Shown one piece after another: positions 1 to 10,697 of a DNA stretch of 56,495 bases (position 1 is the stretch's first letter; each line of letters opens with the position of its first letter). Origin of the DNA: Scedosporium boydii (taxonomy: Eukaryota > Ascomycota > Sordariomycetes > Microascales > Microascaceae); assembly GCA_002221725.1 (NCBI GenBank), contig NJFT01000250.1:1-56495 (forward strand), given 5' to 3'. Made by a program: the position numbers and the translations under genes. Under the pieces are notes generated by a model. It had not been told where the DNA came from. It worked only from the letters and a program-made list of their open reading frames with translations, and did no database searches.

Positions 1-861
1 CCCCCCCCCCCCCCCCCCCCCGCGCTGCTCCCCACCGAAAACCGTAGACCTTTCGAAGCGAGCAAGGCCGGATGTTACCAGACCTGCAGCGGGAAAGAAA
101 AGCTGGAGGAACTCTGCCCTCGAGAAATATGATAAAATTGGATTTGTGGGGGAAAACTGGGATTCATATCTCTTGGCCAGGGAATGCTGGACAACGTGGC
201 TGCAGGATGCAAGAAAGAGGAGCTTGTTTTTTTAAGGCTCCGACGACGGAAGACCGGATGTGAACCCGCGGTCCTTTTTTTGGCTGAGGGGATCACCCCA
301 AGTCGTGCATCAAGCATCGTCGCAAGCAAGGCATCAGAGACCTGATGGTACGATAATATCGAAAACGAGCATCTACCCAAGACATCAAATGATCCTCTCA
401 ACCCCTCGTTGCTCGCGGAAATGTAATATGAGAAACAGCGTTTTGATATCTGGCCGGAGATGCGGCCTTTGTTTTGGCGCGCCACGTCGAGGCCCCTTTA
501 TTCAACTGGGTGAGGGGAAAGAGATGCAATATCAGAATGAATCTTTAGCTCGTAACCTATATGCCTGCTTTCGCAGATACGGACATGGAAAGGAATAAGA
601 AAGAAAGATACAGAGAATATATCCAGAACCCGTGGAATCAAGCCATGCGATGACGTATATGCAGACCCCAAACACCATGCAAATGATAACAGAAACAATC
701 CGAATCAAGGTCCTCTAAACAGTACAAGATCATCGCAGAGCCTATGCATAGCCCTCCAAAGCAAGGGACTCTTCCCTTGGCAAAGTAATCCCCGCCGCCC
801 CTCAAATCCATATGCAGCTCATTCTCTCAGAAATCGCTCGCATCCAACATACCCCACACTA
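1..861. other. Gene-free left flank with a poly-C start
   Basis: The first 21 bases are an uninterrupted C run, which may be a real homopolymer or a contig-end artefact. The open frames that follow on both strands are short, rich in Ser and Arg, overlap one another and have no recognisable domain. The right end should hold the 3' UTR of the transporter gene on the minus strand. I see no other supported feature. Confidence 0.5.
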
Positions 862-2415
862 TCATAACCCAGCAACCGAGAAGCTCAACAAGCTCCCCAG
901 CGCCAAACCCAACACGAGACAAAGCCCCATGAAACCTCCCGCAGCCTCCCTCTCCCCCTCCTCTACCCACTCGCCCGCGGCCATCATGCAGCTCGAGCCG
1001 AGCCAGCCATTGGTCAACCCGAACACGATCTGCACGCCGAAGAGGTAGAAGAAGTCGCTCTGCACGACGGCCCCGCGGCCGCCGACGTTGCAGAGCAGGT
1101 AGAGCGGCAGGATGAAGATTCGCGCCAGGCTGATGAGGAAAAGCAAAAAAGGCCGGTGGCGCAGCGAGAAGGGAAGGGCCGTCGACACTCGGCCCGAGAG
1201 GTCGCCTAGGTTCCACATGAAGAAGGCGAAGGGCACGAACGCGGCGGGTTGGAAGATGGCGGGGACGCCGTCACCTTCGCCGCGGACCGAGAGGATTTTG
1301 GCCGTGAAGACGGGGAAGAACATGGTTGTCGAGAAGCAGATGATGATGGCGGAGGAGAGCCAGGGGAGCTTGAGGAAGAGCTTGATGGGGCTGGTGACTT
1401 TGCGCGCGGACCGTTCCGCCTCTTCGATGCTGGCCAGGGACTCGGCCATCTGGTCGGCTATCCGGTTTGCGACCAGGCGGTGGTGGCGCCGCGCGAGCGG
1501 GATAAAGGCCAGTAATGCGGCCAGCGACACGGCAACAGCTGTGAGGAAGTAGATGAAGGCGGATGTGCCGGAACCAGAGCCGGCATCTTCTGGTACTGGT
1601 GGCGGTGGTGATATTGATTCGTTTTCCCCTGCCGTGTTGGCGCCGGGTACGCTCAAGACGGATACTATCTGCACAATGGGGGGTAGCACACCCGCCACCC
1701 CTTGGCCGACCATAAGGGCCTGCATGTACTCCGACCTGCCGAAACTGGCAGCAAACGCGAAGGCCCCGTTCTGAATCAGACCGGTCGCATATGCCGTGAG
1801 GCCCACCATGACCAGCACGAACACGAGATACACGGCAGGCGACGCATCTTCGAGGAAAACGGTCGACGCGGCGAGCATGCTGAAGGTGACGGTATTGATG
1901 ATGAGGGCGAGGTTTATCCGGAAGGGGTACGAGGCCGTCTGGTGCATGTGAGTGAGCACGAACATGACGACTAGGTTCGTAACGGTCGAGACGGTGATGA
2001 TGGCGGATTGGAAAGTGTCTGCTATCCATTTTTCTTCTTCGAATCGTTTGTGGAAGTACACAGCAGCGGCGAGGAACATGTTCCTGTAGTACAGCAGGGT
2101 CAGTGGGTTCCTTTCACACACCACAACATACGAGAGGCTGGGATCGTCAAAAGTTGGGAAGCCCGTCGCGAGAGCGGGCGGTGCCACATGGGTTATTCAA
2201 ACGTACCATGCCCAAAGCATTGCCATTCCTAGTAGAACGAAGATAGCATATTCGAACCACGAAAATGGCACTTCTTCTTCTCCCCCATCGTAATAATCGT
2301 AGTGGTCGAGGACATCCGAATTCTCCAGCTCCGACGTGTCCTCCGCAAGTCGCTCGTACTCCTGTGACGACCTAGGCGTGGAGCGACGCCCCAGCAACCT
2401 CTGTAGGCGATCCAT
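862..2415 (-). CDS. Equilibrative nucleoside transporter (ENT/FUN26 type), 2 exons
   Basis: Exons 2415-2207 and 2083-862, split by a 123-nt intron (GTACGT donor, CTACAG acceptor), give 476 residues. The splice falls in the Trp codon of a WAWN-MFLAA segment, which is the conserved end of TM1 in ENT proteins and fixes the junction. An acidic, disordered N-terminus of about 50 residues precedes TM1, as in fungal FUN26. The rest shows about eleven hydrophobic segments, a long loop rich in Pro and Ser after TM6, and a C-terminal segment with the GLTNGW motif typical of ENTs. Family members move nucleosides, and in yeast nucleobases, across the vacuolar or lysosomal membrane; vacuolar location here is inferred from the FUN26 resemblance. 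The length is normal for the family and I see no damage. Confidence 0.88.
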
Positions 2416-3829
2416 CCTCGATTTTAAAGTATTTCAAGTAGGAAAGGGGCGGGGGATTTTCGATGTTATATGTACACAAGAGGTATAAGATGGTTCGATG
2501 GTTCGTCGCAAAAGGCTTGATGTTATCGGCACAGCATGGAAACGTGGGCGGATATCGCGAGGAGATGGCCCGAAAACGGATGGCTAGGTTCTACGGGGCA
2601 AGTCTTGAGTCACGCCTTGCCATAAATCGCAGGAGAAGTTGAGAATGAGACGGAAAATAGAGGTGGCAGGAAAAAAAGATGGTCAGAGAAGCAGCGCGCA
2701 ATAAATTGGGATAGAGGAAGGCGTTGATGTTTGAGGCAGCCACCTGGAAAAGAGAGAGCAAAGCTTCGAGATGGGTTGAAGAGTCAATCTGCGTCACGCT
2801 CCGTCGCCGCCGTCTACTGTCAAATCAAATCAAATTGTATTGGTCCTCGAAACTGTCAGCCTGGGGGCCTTGAATGTTGAAGATGTCTGGTCGCAATTAG
2901 TGATTCCAGCCCCTCTGTCCTAGCCCCGGACAGCGCTGGGCGCGGCTAAACCCACTGAAACAATCCCTCCATCCCGCTAAGCCCCAGGTGTCTCGGTCCT
3001 CGAGCTGCGGGGTCACGCGCAAAATCTCGCCGTCATTGTGGCAACTTGAAGAACAAGAAAAAGAACGAAAAAAAAAAGAAAAAAAAAACCCCCCCGATAA
3101 AATCCCGGACCGGTGTGGAACATCAACGAAGTCTCACCGCAAGAACAAAGCCAGGAACGACCCTCAACCTCCTCGTCTCGTTGACATCGTGAAATGTAAA
3201 AGAGTGCAGATCTCCCGCTCCACGTTCCCCGATCCCTCGCTCGGAAGCGAAACATTGTTGTAACATCTCAATTTTCCACCCCGCGAGAAGAGGGAAAAAG
3301 GAAAGAAAAAGTAGCCGAATTGTCCTTGACCGCTTTTCTTCACTCGAGTCATTCACTTTCGTCAGCTGTGCCGTCTTGGGGCCGGCGTAGAGCCGCCCTC
3401 GATGTCTTACCTGGAGCCCACGACGCCACGATAACGTCATGTCTACAAGAGGGGGAAAGATGGCATCAGGGATATATTTTTATAGGTACTCTCCTCGGAA
3501 AATTCGCCCGTTCCTCGACTGGACCATTGGGCGGCATAATACACACACTTAAACACGTTCCTGTCTGGCGAAGTCCACTTCTAGATTCATCTTGGTAAAG
3601 TATTGAATTATGATTGTCTTGTTATCAAGCCGGCCTACCTACCCCTAGGCCTTGTCAGCCGCGCTCCGTTCATCGGAGTGAGCAGTGTGAGAAAGAAAAG
3701 AAGAAGAAGAAGAAAAGTTAAAACCACATCTTTGCTTTTTTGGACCCCTCAATCTCTTGCCGCCCCTGTATCCCCTCACTCATCTTCCTATGTGCCAATC
3801 TCCCGCCTATTCTCATACCCTAGCCACAC
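2416..3829. other. Intergenic: transporter promoter and catalase 3' flank
   Basis: This lies between two minus-strand genes. It holds purine- and pyrimidine-rich low-complexity tracts (for example around 3050-3095 and 3700-3720), as expected of fungal promoters and UTRs. The short open frames in it have biased composition and no recognisable family. No RNA gene is evident. Confidence 0.5.
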
Positions 3830-6387
3830 TTACTGCGAGGGGTTATCCGTCGGGAAACGGTCCACGAACTTAAAGGTTCGGAGACCATCCTTGAACGAGT
3901 CCACGACGGACGAGGTATCATTGTGGGTATACACTCCCGGACCCCTCTGAACGACACTGCCGTCGAACGCCCTGGACCCAGAGCCAACAGCAGCGACAGG
4001 CTTGCCCCAGTTATACGAGTCCTCGAGCGTCTGGGTGGGCCGACCTCTGGGGTACAGAGGGTTAGTGGCGTTGGCGCCAAAGAGCGCCTCGGTCCCCTTG
4101 GTAATGACGAGGCCGTCAAAGGCGTTGGCGCGAATACCCGAGTAAATAGCATCGACGCCATCGGCGTATCTCTCGGCGACGACGATCGTCGAGACGCCCT
4201 CCTGGTCAAACTTGGACTTGAGGTCCCTCGCTTGCGAAAGGGAGTCGCTGTCATTAACGGTAGCGAGGACGCCAACCCTGAGACCAGCAATCGTGGGCAG
4301 AGGGTCCTTAAGGACAGAAAAGCCCGCCGTAGTGTTGTCGTGGTAATACGTGGGGTCAGGGTTGGGGACCGGGAGGCCGAGAGCCGTGGCCACACGCGCG
4401 GCGATATCGTTGCTGATTTTGTTCAGTTGCGTGATGACGTTGTTCTTGACCGTGTCGGACTTGACATGGCTGGTCTCGAACCGGATGGCGTCGACTACCT
4501 GCTGCTGCTCGGCGGGGGTAAGGGAGTTGTAAAAGAGGCGGGGCTGAGACCAGTGGTCGTCGAAGGAAGAAGGAAGGGCTCGGACGTAGTCGCCCTGAAG
4601 CCTACGTTGCGGTGCGGTAAAGAAGCCGCGGCCGTCGGTCTCGTTCGCTTGGTTGGGCAGGTTATTGTGAAGAGAGTTGGGCGAATCTGGACGGGTGAAC
4701 CCGGTCAGCAAAGGTCTGGGTTTTGCCAAGCAGCTCGCCTCTGGGGCTGGAAACTTACAGTGGATAGTGTTGCCGTGAATCATCATCTGCGCGGCTCCGT
4801 CTCGATTGTTATTATGGACATCCGTAATCGGACGGTTGATGGGAATTTGCTCAAAGTTGGGACCACCATGACGGCTCAGCTGAGTATCAAGGTAAGAGAA
4901 GATACGACCCTGAAGCAAAGGGTCCTCGCTAAAGTCGATTCCGCGAACAATGTGACCGGGTTGGAACTTTTTTTGCATCAAATGTCAGCACTTGAATCCT
5001 GAAATCTCTCACCCCATCAAACACTTACCATGATCTGCTCAGTCTCGGCAAAGTAGTTGCGAGGGTTGGTATCAAGCGTCAACTTTCCAAGCTTCTGCAA
5101 CGGCGCGATTTCTTCGGGGATGATCTTGGTGGGGTCAAGCACGTCGAAGCCGTGAGCCTGCGCTTGGTCTTCGTCCACAAGCTGCACGGCAAACTCCCAC
5201 TCGGGGGCGTGTCCGGATTCGATGGCCTGCCAGAGATCGTCGCGGTGGAAATCGATGTTGGTGCCGGCGGTGACTTGGGCCTCTTCCCAGACAAGGCTGG
5301 CCTTGCCCTGGAGGGTCTTCCAGTGGAACTTGACAAGCTTGGATTCGCCCCTGTCGTTGACGAAGCGGTAGGTGTTTACACCGAAGCCATCCTAATGGGC
5401 GCAGGCAATATTAGCGAAAGTCATGAGCGGAAATTTTTTGGGATCGATCCTACCATGTGCCTATAGCTGCGAGGGATACCAAAGCCAGACATGGCGAAGA
5501 AGAGAGTGTGAAGAGCAGTGCTCTGCATGCTGAAAAAGTCCCAAGCAGAATCGTGAGCGGTTGCGGCCTGAGGGATCTCGCTGTCGGGCCCCGGCTTGCC
5601 GGCGTGGATCACGTCGGGGAACTGAATGGCATCTTGGATAAAGAAGACGGGGATGTTGTTCCCAACGAGATCCCAGTTTCCTTCATCGGTGTAGCTAACG
5701 GTCAACATTGGTGTTAGTCGGACCTTGTTAAGCCCAGGATCCAGGGTGGAGGTTTCAATTGGGAAGACATACAATCGCGTCGCAAAACCGTGGACATCGC
5801 GAACGGTATCAGGACTGCCCCTCGATCCAAGGACAGTCGAGAAGCGCACGAAAACAGGAGTCTCCTTGCCCTCGGAGCTCAAGAAGGAGGCGGCAGTGAT
5901 GTTGCTATAGTCGCCGTAGCTGACGAACTTTCCATAGGCACCAGCGCCTCGGGCATGGACAACACGTTCGGGTACCTGTTAATTCCCTGTGTGAGCGTCA
6001 AAGAATCTCCAATTGATCCCACAGAAAAGCTCGGGGAAATGAAGAGGGGCATGAGAAAGGTTCTCTAGTTTCAAAACGTACTCGCTCATGATCAAACCTG
6101 GTAATCTTCTGCCTGAAAATGAAATCCTCGAGCAGCGTCGGACCCCGATCTCCGGCTCTCAAGCTCCTCTGGTCTGCAATCGGTCCACCAACATCCGATG
6201 TCATGTAAACGTCGCCATCTTCGACGTCGTTATGCTGGATGAAGGAGCGAGAGTCACCACCGCTGCCCTGCTCCTGCCTCGTCTTGAGCCTATTCGCAAA
6301 GGGGCATTGACCCGACACTAGGGAAGCCATCGTCGAAAGGTTTAGTAGAGCCAAAAATGGCAGGTTCGTTTGGAATGGGTTCTTCAT
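3830..6387 (-). CDS. Secreted large-subunit catalase with C-terminal DJ-1/PfpI-like domain, 6 exons
   Basis: Exons 6387-6082, 5975-5773, 5694-5454, 5391-5029, 4966-4759 and 4686-3830 give 725 residues. The chosen ATG opens a signal peptide (MKNPF..., hydrophobic LPFLALLNL, cleavage near SGQCP); an in-frame ATG at 6411 would add eight residues ahead of it. The active-site His is in [11 protein letters not shown] (residue 109), the distal Asn is in the LVGNN motif (about 182) and the haem-ligand Tyr is in RIFSYLDTQ (about 396). From about residue 560 a flavodoxin-like/DJ-1 domain follows, as in clade-2 large-subunit catalases. The enzyme breaks H2O2 into water and oxygen, probably outside the cell or in the wall. 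The introns at 5772-5695 (78 nt) and 4758-4687 (72 nt) are in frame and free of stops, and were recognised because they interrupt conserved family blocks. Intron 5028-4967 ends in AAAAAAAG rather than YAG. Confidence 0.93.
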
Positions 6388-6425
6388 CTTGACGAGTCGG
6401 CCCGGTTGCACACGAGTTCGGGAGC

Positions 6426-6434
6426 TTTTATATA
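6426..6434 (-). promoter_or_regulatory. TATA box of the catalase gene
   Basis: The minus strand reads TATATAAAA about 40 nt upstream of the catalase ATG. A strong TATA box close to the start fits an inducible gene such as an oxidative-stress catalase. The link to induction is inference. Confidence 0.5.
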
Positions 6435-9218
6435 GAGGACCTTGATGTAATAGTTAGCGAAGGTGAAGGAAGGCTGACGTCGAGGCGACGATCAGTTGTT
6501 CAGTGACGCCAATTTAATTTCAAGATGATTAGGAAGATTGGAAGGGTCCTGCCAGGGTCCTACCAGGGTTCAACCAACTTTTATCTTTTTTTTTTTCTCT
6601 TCCGGGGTTTCTTTTCTACTGACGCGTGGCGAATGGGGAAGGGAAACTTTGATCCTACCTTTTCTATCAAAGTTTCGGGACAAGAACGGAGGTTCGAAAG
6701 AAGTTTTGGGTGGCAAGAGGTTTATGTGTAACGGATAGCTGCCGGGCTGAGTGAATTGTCCTACTCTCTCAATGGCCTTGGTCGTTAGCTCATTGAGGAT
6801 CGTTCTTGCTCACACGGGCCATGAAGCTCGGATATACGGGGTAGAGCATATGACGAGAGTTGACGAGCTTGTGATGTCTAGAGCTGGGGAAGAACGACCT
6901 TGATATGCTTTCCAGATCTCGAGGAGATTGCCACGGTTCGGGGCTCCGTTGTGTCTACGGGAGCCATGGCTTCCTTCCTCGTCTCCGCTTTATTACCTCG
7001 TGCCCATTCTCATCTACATCAGGAACTTTGGACCGAGACATACATGGGTCATTCGAGATTCATTTCTCGTTTCTACGGTGAATAGTTACTTCGTTGGAGC
7101 CAGAGCGGACGAGTGGAATGATACCACCACGCCGGGTATCTGCATCTCGAGGCCCGCGATATCAACACTCAGGCCCCCCGAAGGTCCGGAGGTTCTCTGG
7201 AGTAAGTGGGGATTTGCAGAGCCAAGAAAAACAAAAAAAAAAAGATTAAAAATAGAAAAAGGAAAGCGAATATGAACGAATAACGGTCGACGTAAAGTCG
7301 CCCCATCACGGCACATGTAATGTGATTCATCCCACATGCGTGGATTGGGATTCAAAGGTTTTATTAGTGTTCGTGTCCTGCTTGTGGTTACGTGTAGTGT
7401 AGTAGTTCCGAACGCTATTCACACTAGGGATATTGGTAGATTCTTAAGCGCCCAGTAGAGGTGGAGGGGATTGGGATCGTCGAGATGCTGCAAGAAACAG
7501 CACGGCGGAGGAGGTTGGAATTGTCGATCTATTTTCGGGCACAAAGGTGGATTTGCGCTAGCTGGATGTTACGGCGTGATGCAGGGAGAGAGCATCAACG
7601 AATGAGCGCAAAAAAGGTATCAGGTAAAGCGTTGGTCAATATGGTAAATTGCCTCACGTAATTTCGTGGAGATTTCTCTTTTCCAGTGGAGATTAACTGA
7701 GCGAGAAGAGGAAACAAAGGATTTGCGGCGTTTTGACATATCATCGGGATGTTATTGGGACGCGCACCCGTAGCCATGTCTCGGTATGATATCGGCCTAG
7801 AGACAGGGCTGAGACTCAAGCTCCGACCGTTTTCTTTCTATCTTTTCTTCTTTCTCTGACGTTTAATCTAGCCGTGGAGTTGTTTAGTGTAGATGTTCGA
7901 TATTACGATGATATAGACGTACCATCGACACCCGATGGGGGACCCGGACCCGGACAGGGATTCCATGATGTTAACCTTTCGGGTCTCTATTCGCCGGGAC
8001 CCATCCGGCATTGACTCGGCACTTTGCCACATGAGGCGAGCAACGGTGTGCCGTCAGCGAAGCCTCATCACTGATCATAGCCGATACTATTGGTGGGAAT
8101 CAGCCATTGACGCCAGGCCATAGAGTTTCTTCAGGAACGACTACGTAAGTGTAGATGTCCATGCGGTGCGAGCATTTCAAATCAAGTTCCCCGTTGTTGA
8201 AATTCGGACGAGCCCATTGGATCGACCGAGGGCCGGTGGGGACGTGATCGTCTGCGAATGCATGTCTTGGCTTGCCAAGCGGAGAGGAGCTGCAACCGTC
8301 ATCTGTTGCGTATGCGTAGATATCCTCGTGAGATTCTGAGCAAACTCTGACCGAAAGTGCCCTTGCAGTGTTGTAACCTTGACCCGCTCATCAATGCTGC
8401 CATTGGCATTGATCAATTGACGTCGACTCAGAAGGTCGGCGAGGTTGGAATGAATTGCGACGTTGAACAAGTACCGTGGATAACGGGCGGCGCGAAGCTA
8501 ACGAATCGTTTCGTACTTTATTCTGAGCTCACCTCAGAGTGGGCTCCAATCAGACACGGTCAAGGTCGGATTCCCTGTTTGCAAGCATCAACAACTGCCA
8601 AGTCCATATCAAAATAGCAACACTACTACCATCATATGATGAGCTTTAGGACTCTGGATGCTCTCGGTTGTCTGAGGGCTCGGGGGTTGCACTCCGGATC
8701 GAAATATCGTATCACTCCGCCATTTCTTTGCCTGTTGGTGTTCGGGTTTGACAAGTGTACCCGTGTCGCTAGAGAAGAGTTTGGTATGGCTTTCGAGAAT
8801 CGTAGCATCCTACAGACTCTGACCGTCCCTTCTGGTCTGATTCGTAGGTCATTAAACTCTGGATTTCGGGAGGCGATATAACACGGTTCTCTTCAAAAGT
8901 CCCGGTAAACCACGTCTCCGTCGAGGATCTAGATCGTCTAATATTTATTAATATATTCCCTGCAAGGGGTGCGAGGCGGGCTGCAAATCCAAAAACCCGT
9001 GCGGACTTGTTGTATCGCGCATTTCGGTACTATCTCTCTCATCCCAGATGAACGTACGAAGTAGATGAGGGGGTGTGCCGGTTCGCCCCAAACATACGTC
9101 GTGGTAACAAGGGATCCCGGGGTTCAGAACCCGGACTGCCCGAGGAGAGAAGAGGAAACATGGTCTTTAATGAAGCGAAATCGTCCGGTTACTACGTCGT
9201 TAACAGACAAGTTGTGCC

Positions 9219-9261
9219 GTGAGCGGTGTACGGTGAGCGGTGTATTCCGGTGTGCGGTGTA
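9219..9261. repeat. Three tandem copies of a GTGAGCGGTGTA unit
   Basis: GTGAGCGGTGTA occurs at 9219-9230 and 9233-9244, and a one-base variant (GTGTGCGGTGTA) at 9250-9261. The spacings are 14 and 17 bases. It is a short direct-repeat cluster in non-coding DNA; its function is unknown. Confidence 0.8.
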
Positions 9262-9440
9262 TTCGGGTGAGACCACCGAGGTTAACGGTTAAAAGTTTCC
9301 GACTGCTCAACGACAGCTGACTCTCTCACCTGGGTATGAAATATGAATGCCCAATTTCTTCTATAATGGTAAAAAGAAAGAAAAGATTGTAGGTTTCAAT
9401 GCCTAGAGTAGCTGGTTAGAAAATTAAAAAAAAGAATGGC

Positions 9441-9557
9441 AAAAAGCTCACTCGCGCTCGCGCTCGGGATCGAATCACCGAGAGCTTGTCGCGTAGCTAC
9501 GAAAATTGCAATTTTCTAACCTTCTGAGCGCTCCACTGACCACTTGGCCATTGGTCG
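9441..9557 (-). ncRNA. tRNA-like Pol III element (possible SINE or tRNA relic)
   Basis: On the minus strand, TGGCCAAGTGG (9550-9540) matches the tRNA A-box pattern. GGTGATTCGATCCC (9479-9466) resembles a B box about 60 nt further on, and a T5 run (9445-9441) could end Pol III transcription. I could not fold a proper T arm or matching acceptor stems, so it is unlikely to be a working tRNA. A tRNA-derived SINE or decayed tRNA gene is more likely. Confidence 0.3.
9492..9516. repeat. Two abutting perfect palindromes
   Basis: CGTAGCTACG (9492-9501) overlaps by one base GAAAATTGCAATTTTC (9501-9516). Both are perfect inverted repeats. They fall between the A-box-like and B-box-like parts of the Pol III-like element. 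Confidence 0.8.
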
Positions 9558-10697
9558 CAGTGTTGCTGCTTGAGCTGCTCGGTTGGAAGTTCTTGCCGTA
9601 GCCTCGTCTATAAAGTTATTCACATCTCTCGTATCCAAGAAAATAGAAGGAAGGAGGCAGCGGTGTCCAAGAGGTGTGGTGCACCTTCCACGGTGAGAAC
9701 GGGGGTCAGCAGGTGCGCATACATTGGGAAGCCGCGAGGGCAAACATCGACTTGTATCCGATCATGTTAGCTCTGAACCTCTGCGGGCGTTGGTTCCATC
9801 GTGTTGGTTCGGCAAACACTCGAGATTACCCAAAAAGTCCCAGACTCCCGGTCTAGAGTATGGTTCAACTGCAGGATGCGGCACACCGGGCGCGTGCGCA
9901 GCCACTTACACGCGGCATCACTCTCCCTTGCGTTGGGAAATGTGCCTTCTGATCTCCCCCTTGCGTCAATAAATGAACCAAGCTCGCATTCCGCCTTAAT
10001 CCCTTGCTTCATGTGGTGTACGTACGAAGTTTGCTTGCAGCTTGTGCTCATCGAAGACAATGGGTGAACAGGCCGCAATTGAAATGACACTTCCTGGGTT
10101 CGTGAAGAATCAGTGGGGATATGACATACAGAAAGCCTCGAAGAATTTTCGCAATCTCCAACCTGGCCGACTGGTTTCTTCAAGGGAGCGGACTGATGAA
10201 GTCTCATACTCGCAGGACTGAGAGCTCGGGACAGTGGTCTATCGACTTCTACGCCCGTCCCAACAATGACTCCCAACATTGGATGGTAATATGCAGTTTG
10301 CTAGTCTTGTGCAGGAGGCGACCAGGAATCTCATCACCTACCCTTAGTGGATTTTACATATAACTTGGAAATAGGTGACTGGAGATCGACTTGAGTCCTC
10401 GAATATACAAACGTGCTTTGGGGGTACCCTGTTGAGGAGCACGCGGGGAGCAAGCCACCCAACACACAAACCGCAAGCAAACCACCGCCATCTCCAGGCT
10501 ATGTGTGATGCAACTCGGACATGTTATGGTAGAGCCGTTGGCTGGTGTTTCCTTCGTGGTTACTGAATATTTCCGTTTCATAAAAGTGCAATCTATAATA
10601 AGCGAATTCTTTGCCATCTACTCCGAGCCCTTGGGCTCTTCACCTGTTTCCTAGTTTATCGCTAAAACGCAGCGTATCCAAGATCTCTTCGCGCTCA

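Larger units (their letters stand above)
6388..10697. other. 4.3-kb gene-poor interval
   Basis: No open frame here reads like a real protein and I could not join exons into one. The left end is the catalase promoter. A-rich runs occur at 7205-7265 and 9360-9430. The segment 9219-9261 holds three near-identical repeats, 9492-9516 holds two abutting palindromes, and 9441-9557 looks like a Pol III unit on the minus strand; these are listed separately. The interval may be relic repeat DNA, but no transposase or reverse-transcriptase remnant was recognised. Confidence 0.5.

Noticed and set aside
75..485. 136-codon minus-strand frame at the left end
   Set aside because: Ser/Arg/Lys-rich, overlapped by other frames of equal quality, with no domain or splice partner.
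9080..9130. tRNA gene suggested by a GGGTTCAGAACCC hairpin
   Set aside because: The box-like parts are only about 20 bases apart and no cloverleaf can be drawn.
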